From positions 186,001 to 250,000 of the forward strand of contig NZ_OUNG01000005.1 in assembly GCF_900343155.1 (NCBI RefSeq): a stretch of 64,000 bases of DNA, given 5' to 3'. This stretch comes from Lactimicrobium massiliense (GTDB lineage Bacteria; Bacillota_I; Bacilli_A; Erysipelotrichales; Erysipelotrichaceae). Below the pieces are notes generated by a model that ran no database searches, was not told the origin of the DNA, and was given only the letters and a program-made list of their open reading frames with translations. The position numbers and the translations under genes were made by a program. Positions 10,755 through 19,187 of this stretch are shown here, piece by piece; positions within the stretch are counted from its first letter, which is position 1, and the number at the start of each line of letters is the position of its first letter.

Positions 10755-10790
10755 AAAAGCAGGACCGGAATCCCTTCATTCCTATCCTGC
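10755..10790 (-). terminator. Intrinsic terminator of rsmD
   Basis: On the minus strand GCAGGA/TCCTGC encloses GGAAT/ATTCC around a 6-base loop, followed by TTTT. The rsmD stop codon (10782-10784) is inside the hairpin. Confidence 0.8.
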
Positions 10791-11369
10791 CTGTTCACTG
10801 CGTTCTTCTGGATGACTGTGTTCAAACCGGTAATATGTGATCTTCATGATCCCATATACTTTTTCTTTCTGATACTGCAGCGGTCCAAATGCCTGCGTAT
10901 AGTTTTCTTCTTTCTTTGCCTCGATGACCACCCTGGCGCCATTCTTCAGCATCCCATGTTCAACAAGGTACGTCATGACTTCCTCATTGTGCTGTTTTTC
11001 ATAGGGTGGATCCAGATAGACAAGGTCAAACTGCACGCCCTCTTTTGCCAGCAGGGAAAGTGCCTTGCGGTCATTCATGGCAAGAAGTCTTGTCTGTTTC
11101 TGACAGCCAAGCAAGGCAATGTTCTTTCTGATGATTTCTGCTGCCGCATGGCTCTGGTCCACCAGGACTGCCTGGTTCATGCCTCTGGAAACTGCCTCCA
11201 GACCGATGGCACCGCTGCCTGCGTATAAATCAAGCATTGTGCCGCCGTCAAACATGCCGCCAAGCGCTGAAAAAACAGCTTCCTTGACTTTATCAAGGGT
11301 GGGCCGGGTCGCCTGTCCTTTTAATGTCTCCAGGCGGCGGCTGGCATAGGTGCCGGCAATGATTCTCAT
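10782..11369 (-). CDS. rsmD: 16S rRNA (guanine(966)-N2)-methyltransferase RsmD
   Basis: A 195-residue SAM-dependent methyltransferase that modifies a guanine near the P site of 16S rRNA during 30S assembly. The N-terminus MRIIAGTYASRRL and the RPTLDKVKEAVF stretch are typical of the family. Motif I is LDLYAGSGAIGLEA, and the catalytic motif IV is DLVYLDPPY. The start overlaps the stop of the upstream FtsW/RodA gene by 4 bases (ATGA), so the two are translationally coupled. In many Firmicutes rsmD is followed by coaD, but here it ends at a terminator. Confidence 0.95.
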   Translation of the reverse strand: MRIIAGTYASRRLETLKGQATRPTLDKVKEAVFSALGGMFDGGTMLDLYAGSGAIGLEAVSRGMNQAVLVDQSHAAAEIIRKNIALLGCQKQTRLLAMNDRKALSLLAKEGVQFDLVYLDPPYEKQHNEEVMTYLVEHGMLKNGARVVIEAKKEENYTQAFGPLQYQKEKVYGIMKITYYRFEHSHPEERSEQAG

Positions 11370-12580
11370 TGCAGATCACCTCTGCGGTAGGATGCGATGA
11401 CTGATTGAGAAAGGCCGATGGAAAGCATGAAGGACATTGCGGAGGAGCCGCCGGCAGACACCAGCGGCAGCGGAATGCCTGTCAAAGGAATCAAACCGGA
11501 AACACCGCCGACATTCAGGAATATATGCAGCATGAAATACATAGCCGTGCCCACTAAGACAATGCGGCCGGCTTCGGACTTCATCTGTTTGGCATACCAG
11601 AGCAGACGGTAAATGATGATGGCATAGATTGCCATCAGAATAACAAAGCCGGCAAAGCCAAGCTCCTCAACAATAATACCGAGGATATAGTCATTATTGG
11701 CTTCCGGAAAGTTCATGTATTTGCGCACAGACCGGCCAAGCCCCCTGCCAAACAGGCCGCCGCCTGACATGGCAACCAGTGACTGAATGAGCTGATAGCC
11801 GCTGCCATAGACATCCGCAAACGGATTGATGGCAGACAGGAACCGATTTTTCTGATAGGTCTTAAACGGCAGTGCTTCCACCAGATGTTCTCCCTGGGGA
11901 GAAAGGACAAAAACAGCCAGAACAATAAGACCATAGAAGAGCCAGCGCAGAATATTCTGTGCTTTTTTCAGCTTTGGATTGCGGGGAATCAGGAAGCAGA
12001 TGCAGAAGATCATGAACTGCACGGACATGGTGCCGAAGTCTTTCTGAATCATGAGGATAATGAAGCTCATGATGAAGCAGATGATCACCGGCCGTTTGAC
12101 CAGTTCCCAGAATTTTTCATTCCGGGTACGCCGGTCACCCAGATGTCCTGCGACAACAAGGAAAGTTGCGATCTTGGCAAATTCGGATGGCTGAATGGTG
12201 ATGCCGACGCCCGGAATACGGATCCAGGCATAGGAGCCGTTGGCACCTGTAAAAGCACGGGTAGACATCAGCAGAATATACAGCGTGATGATGCATACGG
12301 AAAAACCGTTGCCATGGAGCTGGGAAAGGCGGAAATTCCGTGAGGCAAATGCCATCAGAAAGTACCCCATCATCACAAAGATGAGCTGCTTGGCAATGGT
12401 GAGCATCAATGTCTTGGGTGCTCCAACGGTTTCACCCATTGTGGCACTGCCGATCATCACAACGCCGAAAAAGGCCAGCAGCATTAATGTGACATGGATG
12501 ACGGGGTCATGCCCTTTTGCCATCCGGAATGGATTGCTCAGCCGCTTTGTCTTGTGGATATCCTGTGTCTGTACTGTCAT
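11366..12580 (-). CDS. FtsW/RodA/SpoVE-family peptidoglycan glycosyltransferase
   Basis: A 404-residue SEDS membrane protein with about ten hydrophobic segments that polymerises lipid II into glycan strands together with a class B PBP. Family signatures are visible: GITIQPSEFAKIA, the NNDYILGIIVEELGFAG block, and TGIPLPLVSAGGSSAMSFM near the C-terminus. Whether it serves division (FtsW) or elongation (RodA) cannot be settled from sequence, and no partner PBP is nearby. The start at 12580 (MTVQTQ) is preferred because upstream in-frame sequence runs through the promoter and the divergent def gene. No Shine-Dalgarno is present, and an extended -10 box lies 7 bases upstream. rsmD follows with a 4-base overlap. 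Confidence 0.93.
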   Translation of the reverse strand: MTVQTQDIHKTKRLSNPFRMAKGHDPVIHVTLMLLAFFGVVMIGSATMGETVGAPKTLMLTIAKQLIFVMMGYFLMAFASRNFRLSQLHGNGFSVCIITLYILLMSTRAFTGANGSYAWIRIPGVGITIQPSEFAKIATFLVVAGHLGDRRTRNEKFWELVKRPVIICFIMSFIILMIQKDFGTMSVQFMIFCICFLIPRNPKLKKAQNILRWLFYGLIVLAVFVLSPQGEHLVEALPFKTYQKNRFLSAINPFADVYGSGYQLIQSLVAMSGGGLFGRGLGRSVRKYMNFPEANNDYILGIIVEELGFAGFVILMAIYAIIIYRLLWYAKQMKSEAGRIVLVGTAMYFMLHIFLNVGGVSGLIPLTGIPLPLVSAGGSSAMSFMLSIGLSQSVIASYRRGDLQ

Positions 12581-12596
12581 GGATACGATTTTAGCA
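12581..12596 (-). promoter_or_regulatory. Extended -10 promoter of FtsW/RodA gene, apparently leaderless
   Basis: TGCTAAAAT (12588-12596) on the minus strand is followed by 7 bases and then the ATG, so the transcript should begin at the start codon. The -35 region is weak. Confidence 0.55.
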
Positions 12597-12704
12597 TATT
12601 TTGTCCCTTTCGAAAAAAAAGCCAGATGGTTAAGCGGTTTCAGCACTGCTTTCAGCTTTACAAGAAGGCTTTGGTTCACTATCATAACAACCGAGGTAAA
12701 CAAG

Positions 12705-13271
12705 ATGCTTATTAATAATGATACGATCATCAAGGATGATAATCCTTTGATCCGCCAGAAGAGTGAGCCTGTAGAGCTGCCTCTTTCTGACGAGAACAAA
12801 GCGATTCTGCGCGACATGCTCAAGTATGTCGAAGATTCTACCAATGAAGAACTGGCTGAGAAGGAAAACCTGCGGCCGGCGGTTGGCATTTCCGCGATTC
12901 AGATCGGTATTCCCCGCCAGTTGACAGCGGTGGTTGTGCCGGATGTTGACAAAGATGGCAATGAGATCCAGTGGAAATTCATGCTGGCCAATCCAAAGAT
13001 TGTTTCTTCCAGTGTGCAGCAGGCCTTCCTGCGCTCAGGTGAAGGCTGCCTTTCCGTTGAGAAAGAACATGATGGTTTTGTCTACCGCAGTGCCAGATGC
13101 ACCATTGAGGCATATGACCTGTACAGTGAGAAGAATATCCGCATCCGGGTCAGAGGCTATCTTGCCATCGTTCTCCAGCATGAAATTGATCATTTCAGCG
13201 GTATTCTCTTCTATGACAAGATCGACAAGAAGAATCCGTTCCATCGCATTGAAGATGCCATTGCGATCTGA
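12705..13271 (+). CDS. def: Peptide deformylase (type 2)
   Basis: A 188-residue metalloenzyme that removes the formyl group from the N-terminal methionine of new proteins at the ribosome exit. All three catalytic motifs are present: GISAIQIGIPRQ (motif 1), EGCLSVE (motif 2 with the metal-binding Cys) and QHEIDHFSG (motif 3, HEXXH). The length and the insertion between motifs 1 and 2 fit the Gram-positive type 2 class. The ATG at 12705 follows CCGAGGT with 8 bases of spacing. It is divergent from the FtsW/RodA gene and precedes rnj on the same strand with no terminator between. Confidence 0.97.
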   Translation: MLINNDTIIKDDNPLIRQKSEPVELPLSDENKAILRDMLKYVEDSTNEELAEKENLRPAVGISAIQIGIPRQLTAVVVPDVDKDGNEIQWKFMLANPKIVSSSVQQAFLRSGEGCLSVEKEHDGFVYRSARCTIEAYDLYSEKNIRIRVRGYLAIVLQHEIDHFSGILFYDKIDKKNPFHRIEDAIAI

Positions 13272-13300
13272 CAATTCTGCAGTTTTATCAATATCAATCG

Positions 13301-13309
13301 TGCTATAAT
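13301..13309 (+). promoter_or_regulatory. Extended -10 promoter (TGCTATAAT) of rnj
   Basis: A perfect TGnTATAAT lies 53 bases before the rnj start. No good -35 box is visible. It gives a leader of about 45 bases. Confidence 0.65.
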
Positions 13310-13361
13310 GCAGACAGAGAGTTATTTGTCTGCCATCATACAGAAACAGAGGAAATCATAC

Positions 13362-15239
13362 ATGAAAGAAACGAAAACGGCGAAAAGACCTTCGCATCCG
13401 GTTCGTTACTCCCAGATCTCTGAAGAGACAGCCAAGTCTATCAATCATCAGACTGATACGCTTGTGTATGCTCTGGGCGGTCTTGGCGAAATCGGCAAGA
13501 ACATGTACTGCTTCGAACACAATGACGAGATTATCATTGTCGACTGCGGCATTCTGTTCCCCGAAGACGACCTGCTGGGAGTAGACTATGTCATTCCGGA
13601 CTATTCCTACCTTGTCAAAAACCGTGAAAAGATCAAGGCTCTGATTATTACCCATGGCCATGAAGACCATATCGGCGGCATCCCTTTCTTCCTGCAGTCC
13701 GTGCATCTCAGAGAGATCTATGCTGCTCCGTTTGCCAAGGCTTTGATTGAAAAGAAGCTGGAAGAACATCATCAGCTGCGCAGTGTTACCATCCGTGACA
13801 TCAATCCGGATACGCGCATTGATACCAAGTACTTCCACATCGGCTTCTTCAATGTTGTCCACTCTATTCCGGACAGTTATGGTGTCCTGATCAATACGCC
13901 AAACGGCCGCATTGTCGAGACCGGTGACTTCAAGTTTGACCTGACGCCGATTGGTGTCAATTCTGACTATCAGAAGATGGCATATATCGGCCAGATCGGT
14001 GTGACACTGCTGATGAGTGATTCCACCAACTCCGGTGTACCGGGCTTCTCCATTTCCGAAAAGAAGGTTGCCCAGGCGATCAATGAACAGATGCGCAAGA
14101 CACCGGGCAGACTGCTGGTATCCACTTTTGCCTCCAACGTGCTGCGTCTGAACCAGATTCTGGAAGCAGCCGTCAGCTGCGGACGCAAGGTTGCGGTATT
14201 TGGCCGCTCCATGGAAAACGTTTGTGAGATCGGCAAGAAGCTTGGCACGATTAAAATTCCGGATTCTGCCTTCATTACCGGCAACGAGCTCAATACCCTG
14301 CCGGCTAACAAGATCTGTATTGTATGCACAGGTTCCCAGGGTGAGCCGATGGCTGCTCTGTCGCGTATTGCCAATGGCACTCACCGCTTCATCAAGATTA
14401 TTCCGGGTGATACAGTGCTGTTCTCCAGCAATCCGATTCCGGGCAATGGCACCAGTGTCTCGGCAGTTGTCAATCAGCTGACCAGAGTCGGTGCCAATGT
14501 CGTCGTGAATTCCCCGCTGACATCGTTCCATACAACTGGTCATGCGCCGCAGGAAGAGCAGAAGCTGATGCTCAATCTGATCAAGCCGAAGTACTTCATG
14601 CCGATGCATGGTGAATACAAGATGCTTGTTCAGCATTCCCGCACTGCCCAGGAGACGGGTGTCCCCAAGGATCATTGTCTGATCTGTGCAAACGGCGATA
14701 TTGTGGTATTGCGCAATGAGGAATGCTTCATCGCCAATGAACGTGTGCAGACCGATGCCATCTATGTGGATGGCAATGACGCATCCGGCCTTTCCACTTC
14801 TGTAATCAAGGACAGAAGGATTCTGGCAGAGAATGGTCTTGTTGCTGTCATTGTGGCGATTGACAGCCGCTATAACAAGATCCTGTGCCGTCCATCGATT
14901 GTCTCCAGAGGCTTTGTGTATATCAAGGATTCACAGCCTCTGCTCAAGGAAGCAGAGGTCATTGTATACAATGCTTTGACCAAGAAGATGCAGCAGCGCA
15001 CCACCTTCCAGGAATTAAAGAACTGCATCCGCTCTTCTTTGGAGCCGTATCTGTTCCAGAAGACACACCGCAATCCGATTGTCATTCCGGTCATTCTGAA
15101 TCAGAAGGCTGCGATTGCGGAAATCAAAGAGAAGACAGCCGGCAGAAGGAATGTGAAACGCACAGGCGGCAGAACAGCCAGAAGTGCACAGCATTCTGAA
15201 AAGAAGGAAAACGAAAAGACAGCTGAGACCAGAAAGTGA
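13362..15239 (+). CDS. rnj: Ribonuclease J
   Basis: A 625-residue RNase J, an enzyme with 5'-to-3' exonuclease and endonuclease activity central to mRNA decay and rRNA maturation in Firmicutes. The metallo-beta-lactamase core carries the zinc motif HGHEDHIGG, followed by the beta-CASP insertion (CTGSQGEP, then TSFHTTGHA) and the C-terminal domain. The tail, about 35 residues, is Arg/Lys/Thr-rich and probably disordered. The ATG at 13362 follows AGAGGAAA; an earlier in-frame ATG at 13308 overlaps the -10 box and is unlikely. The gene ends at an intrinsic terminator immediately followed by a group II intron. Confidence 0.96.
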   Translation: MKETKTAKRPSHPVRYSQISEETAKSINHQTDTLVYALGGLGEIGKNMYCFEHNDEIIIVDCGILFPEDDLLGVDYVIPDYSYLVKNREKIKALIITHGHEDHIGGIPFFLQSVHLREIYAAPFAKALIEKKLEEHHQLRSVTIRDINPDTRIDTKYFHIGFFNVVHSIPDSYGVLINTPNGRIVETGDFKFDLTPIGVNSDYQKMAYIGQIGVTLLMSDSTNSGVPGFSISEKKVAQAINEQMRKTPGRLLVSTFASNVLRLNQILEAAVSCGRKVAVFGRSMENVCEIGKKLGTIKIPDSAFITGNELNTLPANKICIVCTGSQGEPMAALSRIANGTHRFIKIIPGDTVLFSSNPIPGNGTSVSAVVNQLTRVGANVVVNSPLTSFHTTGHAPQEEQKLMLNLIKPKYFMPMHGEYKMLVQHSRTAQETGVPKDHCLICANGDIVVLRNEECFIANERVQTDAIYVDGNDASGLSTSVIKDRRILAENGLVAVIVAIDSRYNKILCRPSIVSRGFVYIKDSQPLLKEAEVIVYNALTKKMQQRTTFQELKNCIRSSLEPYLFQKTHRNPIVIPVILNQKAAIAEIKEKTAGRRNVKRTGGRTARSAQHSEKKENEKTAETRK

Positions 15240-15251
15240 GAAATCACTTTC

Positions 15252-15275
15252 AAGACGCTCAGCCGTCTTTTTTAT
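15252..15275 (+). terminator. Intrinsic terminator of rnj
   Basis: A 6-bp stem AAGACG/CGTCTT with a CTCAGC loop runs into TTTTTT. The group II intron starts two bases after this unit, the placement expected for class C introns. Before insertion it probably also served the convergent hydrolase gene. Confidence 0.85.
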
Positions 15276-15842
15276 AGTGTGTCGGGCATGGCACACATCT
15301 AGCCTGCAATAGAGGCAGGCCGCGGGTATTTGTCGCCAAGCGAAGTGAACTACCAGCCGAGGGTGAATAACCCAGAGCGAAAGCAGTAGCTAGCATATTT
15401 CTGAGCTTACGTACAGAAACCTGATTGAGGCCATAAGGCGGATAAGGCTGCTATGCAAGCTGAAGTCCAAAAGACAAACGTAAAGCCGACCGGTAAATCA
15501 GGAAGCTATGGAAATTACAGATGTGTGTCTTACCCCGAGAGATCCTGCGGACAGATGAACCTAAACACAGGGAAACCGAGACGCTTTTAAACAGCTATCG
15601 TTATCATCTGGTCGGATAAAGGTCTATCGCAGGAAGTCAGCTGAGGTCATAGTAGTGATGAAGCTTCTGTAACGGAAGTGGAGCGAAGGACCTAATGTTT
15701 GTATAGTGTGCCCCACTATACGCAATGTTCGGATAGTCCGAAAGGGAGGATAAGCCTACAGCAGAGGATCGTAACCTCTGACGGCAAAGGGCCCCGGGAT
15801 GATTCTGAATAATCTACAGATAGAAAGGAATGGCACAGCGGT

Positions 15843-17150
15843 ATGGAATTAATTGAAGTGATTCTGAGTGACGAAAACTTGGAAGAAGCGATCAGAAGGG
15901 TTAAGAGAAACCGTGGCGCGGCCGGCGTGGACGGCATGAAAACCAGTGAGCTGGATGAGTATTTCTCTAAACATAAAGAAATAATCAAACAGCAGATCCG
16001 GAACATGCAGTACAGACCGAAACCAGTCCGCAGGGTCTATATACCCAAGCCCAATGGCAAGCAAAGGCCATTAGGTATTCCGTCAGTCGCAGACCGGGTG
16101 GTACAGCAGGCAGCAGCCCAGGTACTCAGCGGCATCTACGACAGCACATTCAGTGACCATAGTTATGGATTCAGGCCAAACAGAAGCGCACATGATGCGA
16201 TGAAGGATGTCCTGAATAATCTGAACAGCGGATACGACTGGGTGATTGATCTCGACATCGAAAAGTATTTCGATACGGTGAATCATGACAAATTAATCTC
16301 CATTTTGAGAGAAAAGGTAAACGACAAGAGAACGTTACACCTGATCCGGTCCTTTCTGAAGGCTGGCGTCATGGTGAACGGACTCGTATCACCAACTGAA
16401 CTAGGCGTTCCGCAAGGCGGACCCCTCAGTCCGATACTTAGCCTTATTTATCTCGATAAATTTGACAAAGAACTGGAGAGCAGAGGACTGCATTTTGTGC
16501 GGTACGCAGATGACTGCGACATCTTCGTGAAGAGCGAAATGGCGGCAGACAGAGTGATGAAGTCGGTAGCCTCATGGCTGGAACGAAAGCTGTTTCTGAA
16601 GGTCAGTCCAACCAAGACAAAGGTGGTCAGGCCAACACACAGCGAGTTCCTAGGCTTTACGTACTGGAAGGCAAAAGACGGATGGCACTGCAAACCGAGT
16701 GATGACAGAAAGAAACGGCTGATGGCGAAAACCAAGGCTGTCCTGCAACGCAAGGAAGCAATATCCAGACCTCTGGCCGTCACATTCACAAAACTGAATC
16801 AGATCGTCAGAGGATGGATCAATTATTTCATCATCGGAGATATGAAGGCTTTCCTCGATGAATATGGACAGTGGATGCGGCACAAAGTCAGAGTCATCAT
16901 CATCAAGCAATGGAAGAAACCGAAGCGTATAGACACAAATCTCCAAAGGCTTAACGCTATGTTCCATTGTAATTTCACCGATGAAGATACATACAAGGTA
17001 GCCAACTCACGCCTAGGATGGTATCGGAGGAGTGGAATGGATGTGGTAAATTACGCTCTCAGCCCGAAAGTACTGGCCCTGCCAAGTAGGAAAACAGGTC
17101 GACCAGGACTGGTCAACCCGTTGGAATACTACCTCAATAATCGTAAGTAA
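15843..17150 (+). CDS. ltrA: Group II intron reverse transcriptase/maturase
   Basis: A 435-residue intron-encoded protein that aids splicing and copies the intron into DNA. The reverse transcriptase fingers and palm include RGAAGVDGM (residues 24-32), YGFRPNRSAHDA, the GVPQGGPLSP motif and the catalytic YADD box (221-224). The maturase X domain carries GWINYF at 324-329. No HNH endonuclease domain follows, as in the class C proteins such as the Eubacterium rectale enzyme, which it resembles throughout. The ATG at 15843 follows AAAGGAA at a rather long distance. The reading frame appears intact, so the element could be active. Confidence 0.96.
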   Translation: MELIEVILSDENLEEAIRRVKRNRGAAGVDGMKTSELDEYFSKHKEIIKQQIRNMQYRPKPVRRVYIPKPNGKQRPLGIPSVADRVVQQAAAQVLSGIYDSTFSDHSYGFRPNRSAHDAMKDVLNNLNSGYDWVIDLDIEKYFDTVNHDKLISILREKVNDKRTLHLIRSFLKAGVMVNGLVSPTELGVPQGGPLSPILSLIYLDKFDKELESRGLHFVRYADDCDIFVKSEMAADRVMKSVASWLERKLFLKVSPTKTKVVRPTHSEFLGFTYWKAKDGWHCKPSDDRKKRLMAKTKAVLQRKEAISRPLAVTFTKLNQIVRGWINYFIIGDMKAFLDEYGQWMRHKVRVIIIKQWKKPKRIDTNLQRLNAMFHCNFTDEDTYKVANSRLGWYRRSGMDVVNYALSPKVLALPSRKTGRPGLVNPLEYYLNNRK

Positions 17151-17160
17151 ATACAAACGT

Positions 17161-17235
17161 AGCGCCGTATACGGAAAACCGTACGTACGGTGCAACGGGA
17201 GGGTCGAGCCGCTAACGCGGCTCACTCTACCCTAT
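17161..17235 (+). ncRNA. Group II intron catalytic domains V and VI
   Basis: Domain V is a 33-base hairpin with the conserved AGC at its base, paired arms around AAAA, and a closing GGTGC. Domain VI contains a 7-bp stem GAGCCGC/GCGGCTC with a TAAC loop, then ACTCTACCCTAT to the 3' splice site. These are the ribozyme core and the branch-point domain. Confidence 0.85.
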
Positions 17236-17859
17236 TTACTGCTGCGGTTTCAGGATCAATACGCCTTCTGGTACATGATCCTCATCAAACGTGATCGTGC
17301 TTTTTTCCCTGTCTTCTGCTTCCGTGAAAACAGCCTTGACTGCATCGACATCTGCTGTGACCGGATAACCGGTATTGCCGCGGCGGAAATGCATCAGAAT
17401 GGTCAGCTTTGGCTTGATCTGTTCGATCACCTTCCGTGCCTGCTGTGCATCAATCGTAAAGTAACCGCCGCACGGGATCATCAGCACATCACATCCCTGC
17501 AGAAATGTCTGCTCTTTGTCAGTTAACAGACGGCCAAGGTCACCAAGATGTTCAATGGTGCAGCTGCCGGCATGAAGTTTGATGGCTTCACACATACCTC
17601 TTTTCGCACCTTCTGCATCATCATGGGGGACCATGATGCCTTCATAGGATATCTGTTTCTCACATGGCACAATCTTCACCAGATCAGCCGCATTGTGGTC
17701 ACTGTGCTGGTGAGAGCAGTGTACCTGCCCTGCTGTGACAGAGGGCAATGCTAAGCCTGGTACAGAATCATCTGCATACGGATCAAGTACGATGGTGTCC
17801 TGCTGGTAGGAAACCTTGAAGCAGGAATGGCCAAGATACTGAATCGAAATCTTACTCAT
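17236..17859 (-). CDS. UlaG-like metallo-beta-lactamase-fold hydrolase
   Basis: A 207-residue predicted cytosolic metal-dependent hydrolase. The N-terminus MSKISIQYLGHSCFKV and the motif HQHSDHN are typical of the MBL-fold group that includes L-ascorbate-6-phosphate lactonase (UlaG) and uncharacterised relatives; GGYFTIDAQQA and the late LMHFRRG supply further metal-site residues. The substrate is unknown, and no ascorbate genes lie nearby. The ATG at 17859 follows AAAGGAGG. The stop codon directly abuts the 3' end of the group II intron, so the intron has separated this gene from its former terminator. Confidence 0.85.
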   Translation of the reverse strand: MSKISIQYLGHSCFKVSYQQDTIVLDPYADDSVPGLALPSVTAGQVHCSHQHSDHNAADLVKIVPCEKQISYEGIMVPHDDAEGAKRGMCEAIKLHAGSCTIEHLGDLGRLLTDKEQTFLQGCDVLMIPCGGYFTIDAQQARKVIEQIKPKLTILMHFRRGNTGYPVTADVDAVKAVFTEAEDREKSTITFDEDHVPEGVLILKPQQ

Positions 17860-17902
17860 GACTTCTGCCTCCTTTTCCTTTAGTTTAGCAAAATCTTCCC
17901 AT

Positions 17903-17926
17903 ATGAAAAGAGAGCCGAAGCTCTCT
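17903..17926 (-). terminator. Intrinsic terminator of the exporter operon
   Basis: On the minus strand a 7-bp stem AGAGAGC/GCTCTCT closes a stable TTCG tetraloop and runs into TTTT. It lies just after the permease stop codon. Confidence 0.9.
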
Positions 17927-17930
17927 CTTG

Positions 17931-19187
17931 TTATTCATGGCGCAGTGCTTCAATCGGATCCAGGTTGGCAGCCTTGTAGCTTGGCAGCATGCCAAACAGG
18001 ATGCCGATTGCCATGGAGAATAATACGGCAAAGATTGATGCCGGTATACTGATGGCAACTGGAATACTCATAAACTTGCCGATGAGAAAGGCAAGCAGAA
18101 TACCGGTGATGACACCAAGAATACCGCCGATGGAAGTCAATACAACCGCTTCCGTCAGGAACTGGGTCATGATTGCTTTTTTGCGGGCTCCCAGTGCTTT
18201 CTTCAAGCCGATTTCACTTGTGCGTTCCGTAACGGAAACAAGCATGATATTCATGACGCCAATGCCGCCAACAAGCAGTGAGATGGCAGCAATCCAGATC
18301 AGCATGCGGTTGGTTGCACTGGAGAGCTGCTGGATCTGTTTTGCCTGTTCCAGCAAATCCTTGGCTGCATATTGAATCGACGTATCTGAGGACATGACGC
18401 TGGCATTGAGAATGTCCGCGGCTGCTTTGCCTGCTTTGGTCATCTGTTTGACATTGTCCACCCGCAACATGACACTTTCCGGTTCATCATACTGATACAG
18501 CACCGGCCACTGTGCGGATGGCACATAGACCCTGGCACTCGTACTGTCATTCTGGCTGTAGGTATAATAATCCGCTGCCGAATTGATGACCGGTTCATAT
18601 GTCTGCTTGGATGTGACGATTCCGACAACCGTAAATGGGGTACTCTGGATTTCAATCGTCTCACCAATCGCATTCTGCCCTTTGAACAGGCTCTTGTAAG
18701 CCTGGCTGTCAAGCAGAGCCACGCGTGCTTTGTTCTTGTTGTCAGCGGCGGTTATACCGCGGCCCTGGCTGACCGTCAGATCCGCCGTGCCAAGATAGCT
18801 TTCATCGATGCCCATGACATAGCCGCTCTGGATGCCATTATCATTGTGATAAATGCCTGTGTAGTCCTGACGGGAATGAAACAGTGACACCTGGCTGACA
18901 TGGTCAATCGCCGCAAGCTGCTGCTTTGTATCCTCACTGACCGGATAAAAGCCGGAAGGAATTCCCTGGGAGAAATCATATTCCCAGTCTGACTGCTGCA
19001 CCTGAACAGTGATGGCATTGGTACCAGAACCGACCAGATTTTTCTGAATCTGGTCATTTGTCCCCTTGATCGTGGATACAATGGCAATAATGGCGGCAAT
19101 ACCGATGATGATGCCAAGCATGGTCAGGAAGGAACGCATCTTATGCGATAAGATGCCGCGCAGAGAAAGACGAATATTTTCAATCAT
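17931..19187 (-). CDS. MacB/FtsX-type ABC transporter permease
   Basis: A 418-residue permease of the MacB/YknZ type. One membrane helix near the N-terminus (SFLTMLGIIIGIAAIIAI) is followed by a large extracytoplasmic MacB periplasmic-core domain (about 45-280). Three more helices then form the FtsX domain, with GGIGVMNIMLVSVTERTSEIGLKKALGA partly visible as ERTSEIGLKKALGARKK. Such systems export peptides, lipids or toxic compounds by a mechanotransmission cycle. I chose the ATG at 19187 because GGAGG lies 7 bases upstream and it overlaps the preceding stop by 4 bases; the ATG at 19193 is too close to the site. It is last in the operon. Confidence 0.93.
   Translation of the reverse strand: MIENIRLSLRGILSHKMRSFLTMLGIIIGIAAIIAIVSTIKGTNDQIQKNLVGSGTNAITVQVQQSDWEYDFSQGIPSGFYPVSEDTKQQLAAIDHVSQVSLFHSRQDYTGIYHNDNGIQSGYVMGIDESYLGTADLTVSQGRGITAADNKNKARVALLDSQAYKSLFKGQNAIGETIEIQSTPFTVVGIVTSKQTYEPVINSAADYYTYSQNDSTSARVYVPSAQWPVLYQYDEPESVMLRVDNVKQMTKAGKAAADILNASVMSSDTSIQYAAKDLLEQAKQIQQLSSATNRMLIWIAAISLLVGGIGVMNIMLVSVTERTSEIGLKKALGARKKAIMTQFLTEAVVLTSIGGILGVITGILLAFLIGKFMSIPVAISIPASIFAVLFSMAIGILFGMLPSYKAANLDPIEALRHE

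Larger units (their letters stand above)
15277..17235 (+). mobile_element. Class IIC-like group II intron, apparently complete
   Basis: A 1,959-base retroelement. The 5' end GTGTG (15277-15281) matches the GUGYG consensus. About 560 bases of structured RNA precede the reverse transcriptase gene. Domain V (17161-17193), with its AGC triad and GNRA-like AAAA loop, and a domain VI hairpin follow it. The 3' end CTACCCTAT matches class C introns and places a branch-point A seven bases from the end. Insertion right behind a terminator hairpin and the absence of an endonuclease domain in the encoded protein also indicate class C. The 3' boundary touches the stop codon of the convergent hydrolase gene. 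Exact boundaries are inferred from consensus. Confidence 0.88.

Noticed and set aside
12581..12889. N-terminal extension of the FtsW/RodA gene by 103 codons
   Set aside because: It would run through the promoter region and overlap the start of def, and the extra residues are low complexity with no family match.
13356..14675. 439-codon open frame on the minus strand
   Set aside because: Antisense to rnj; composition rich in His, Cys and Arg without any recognisable motif.
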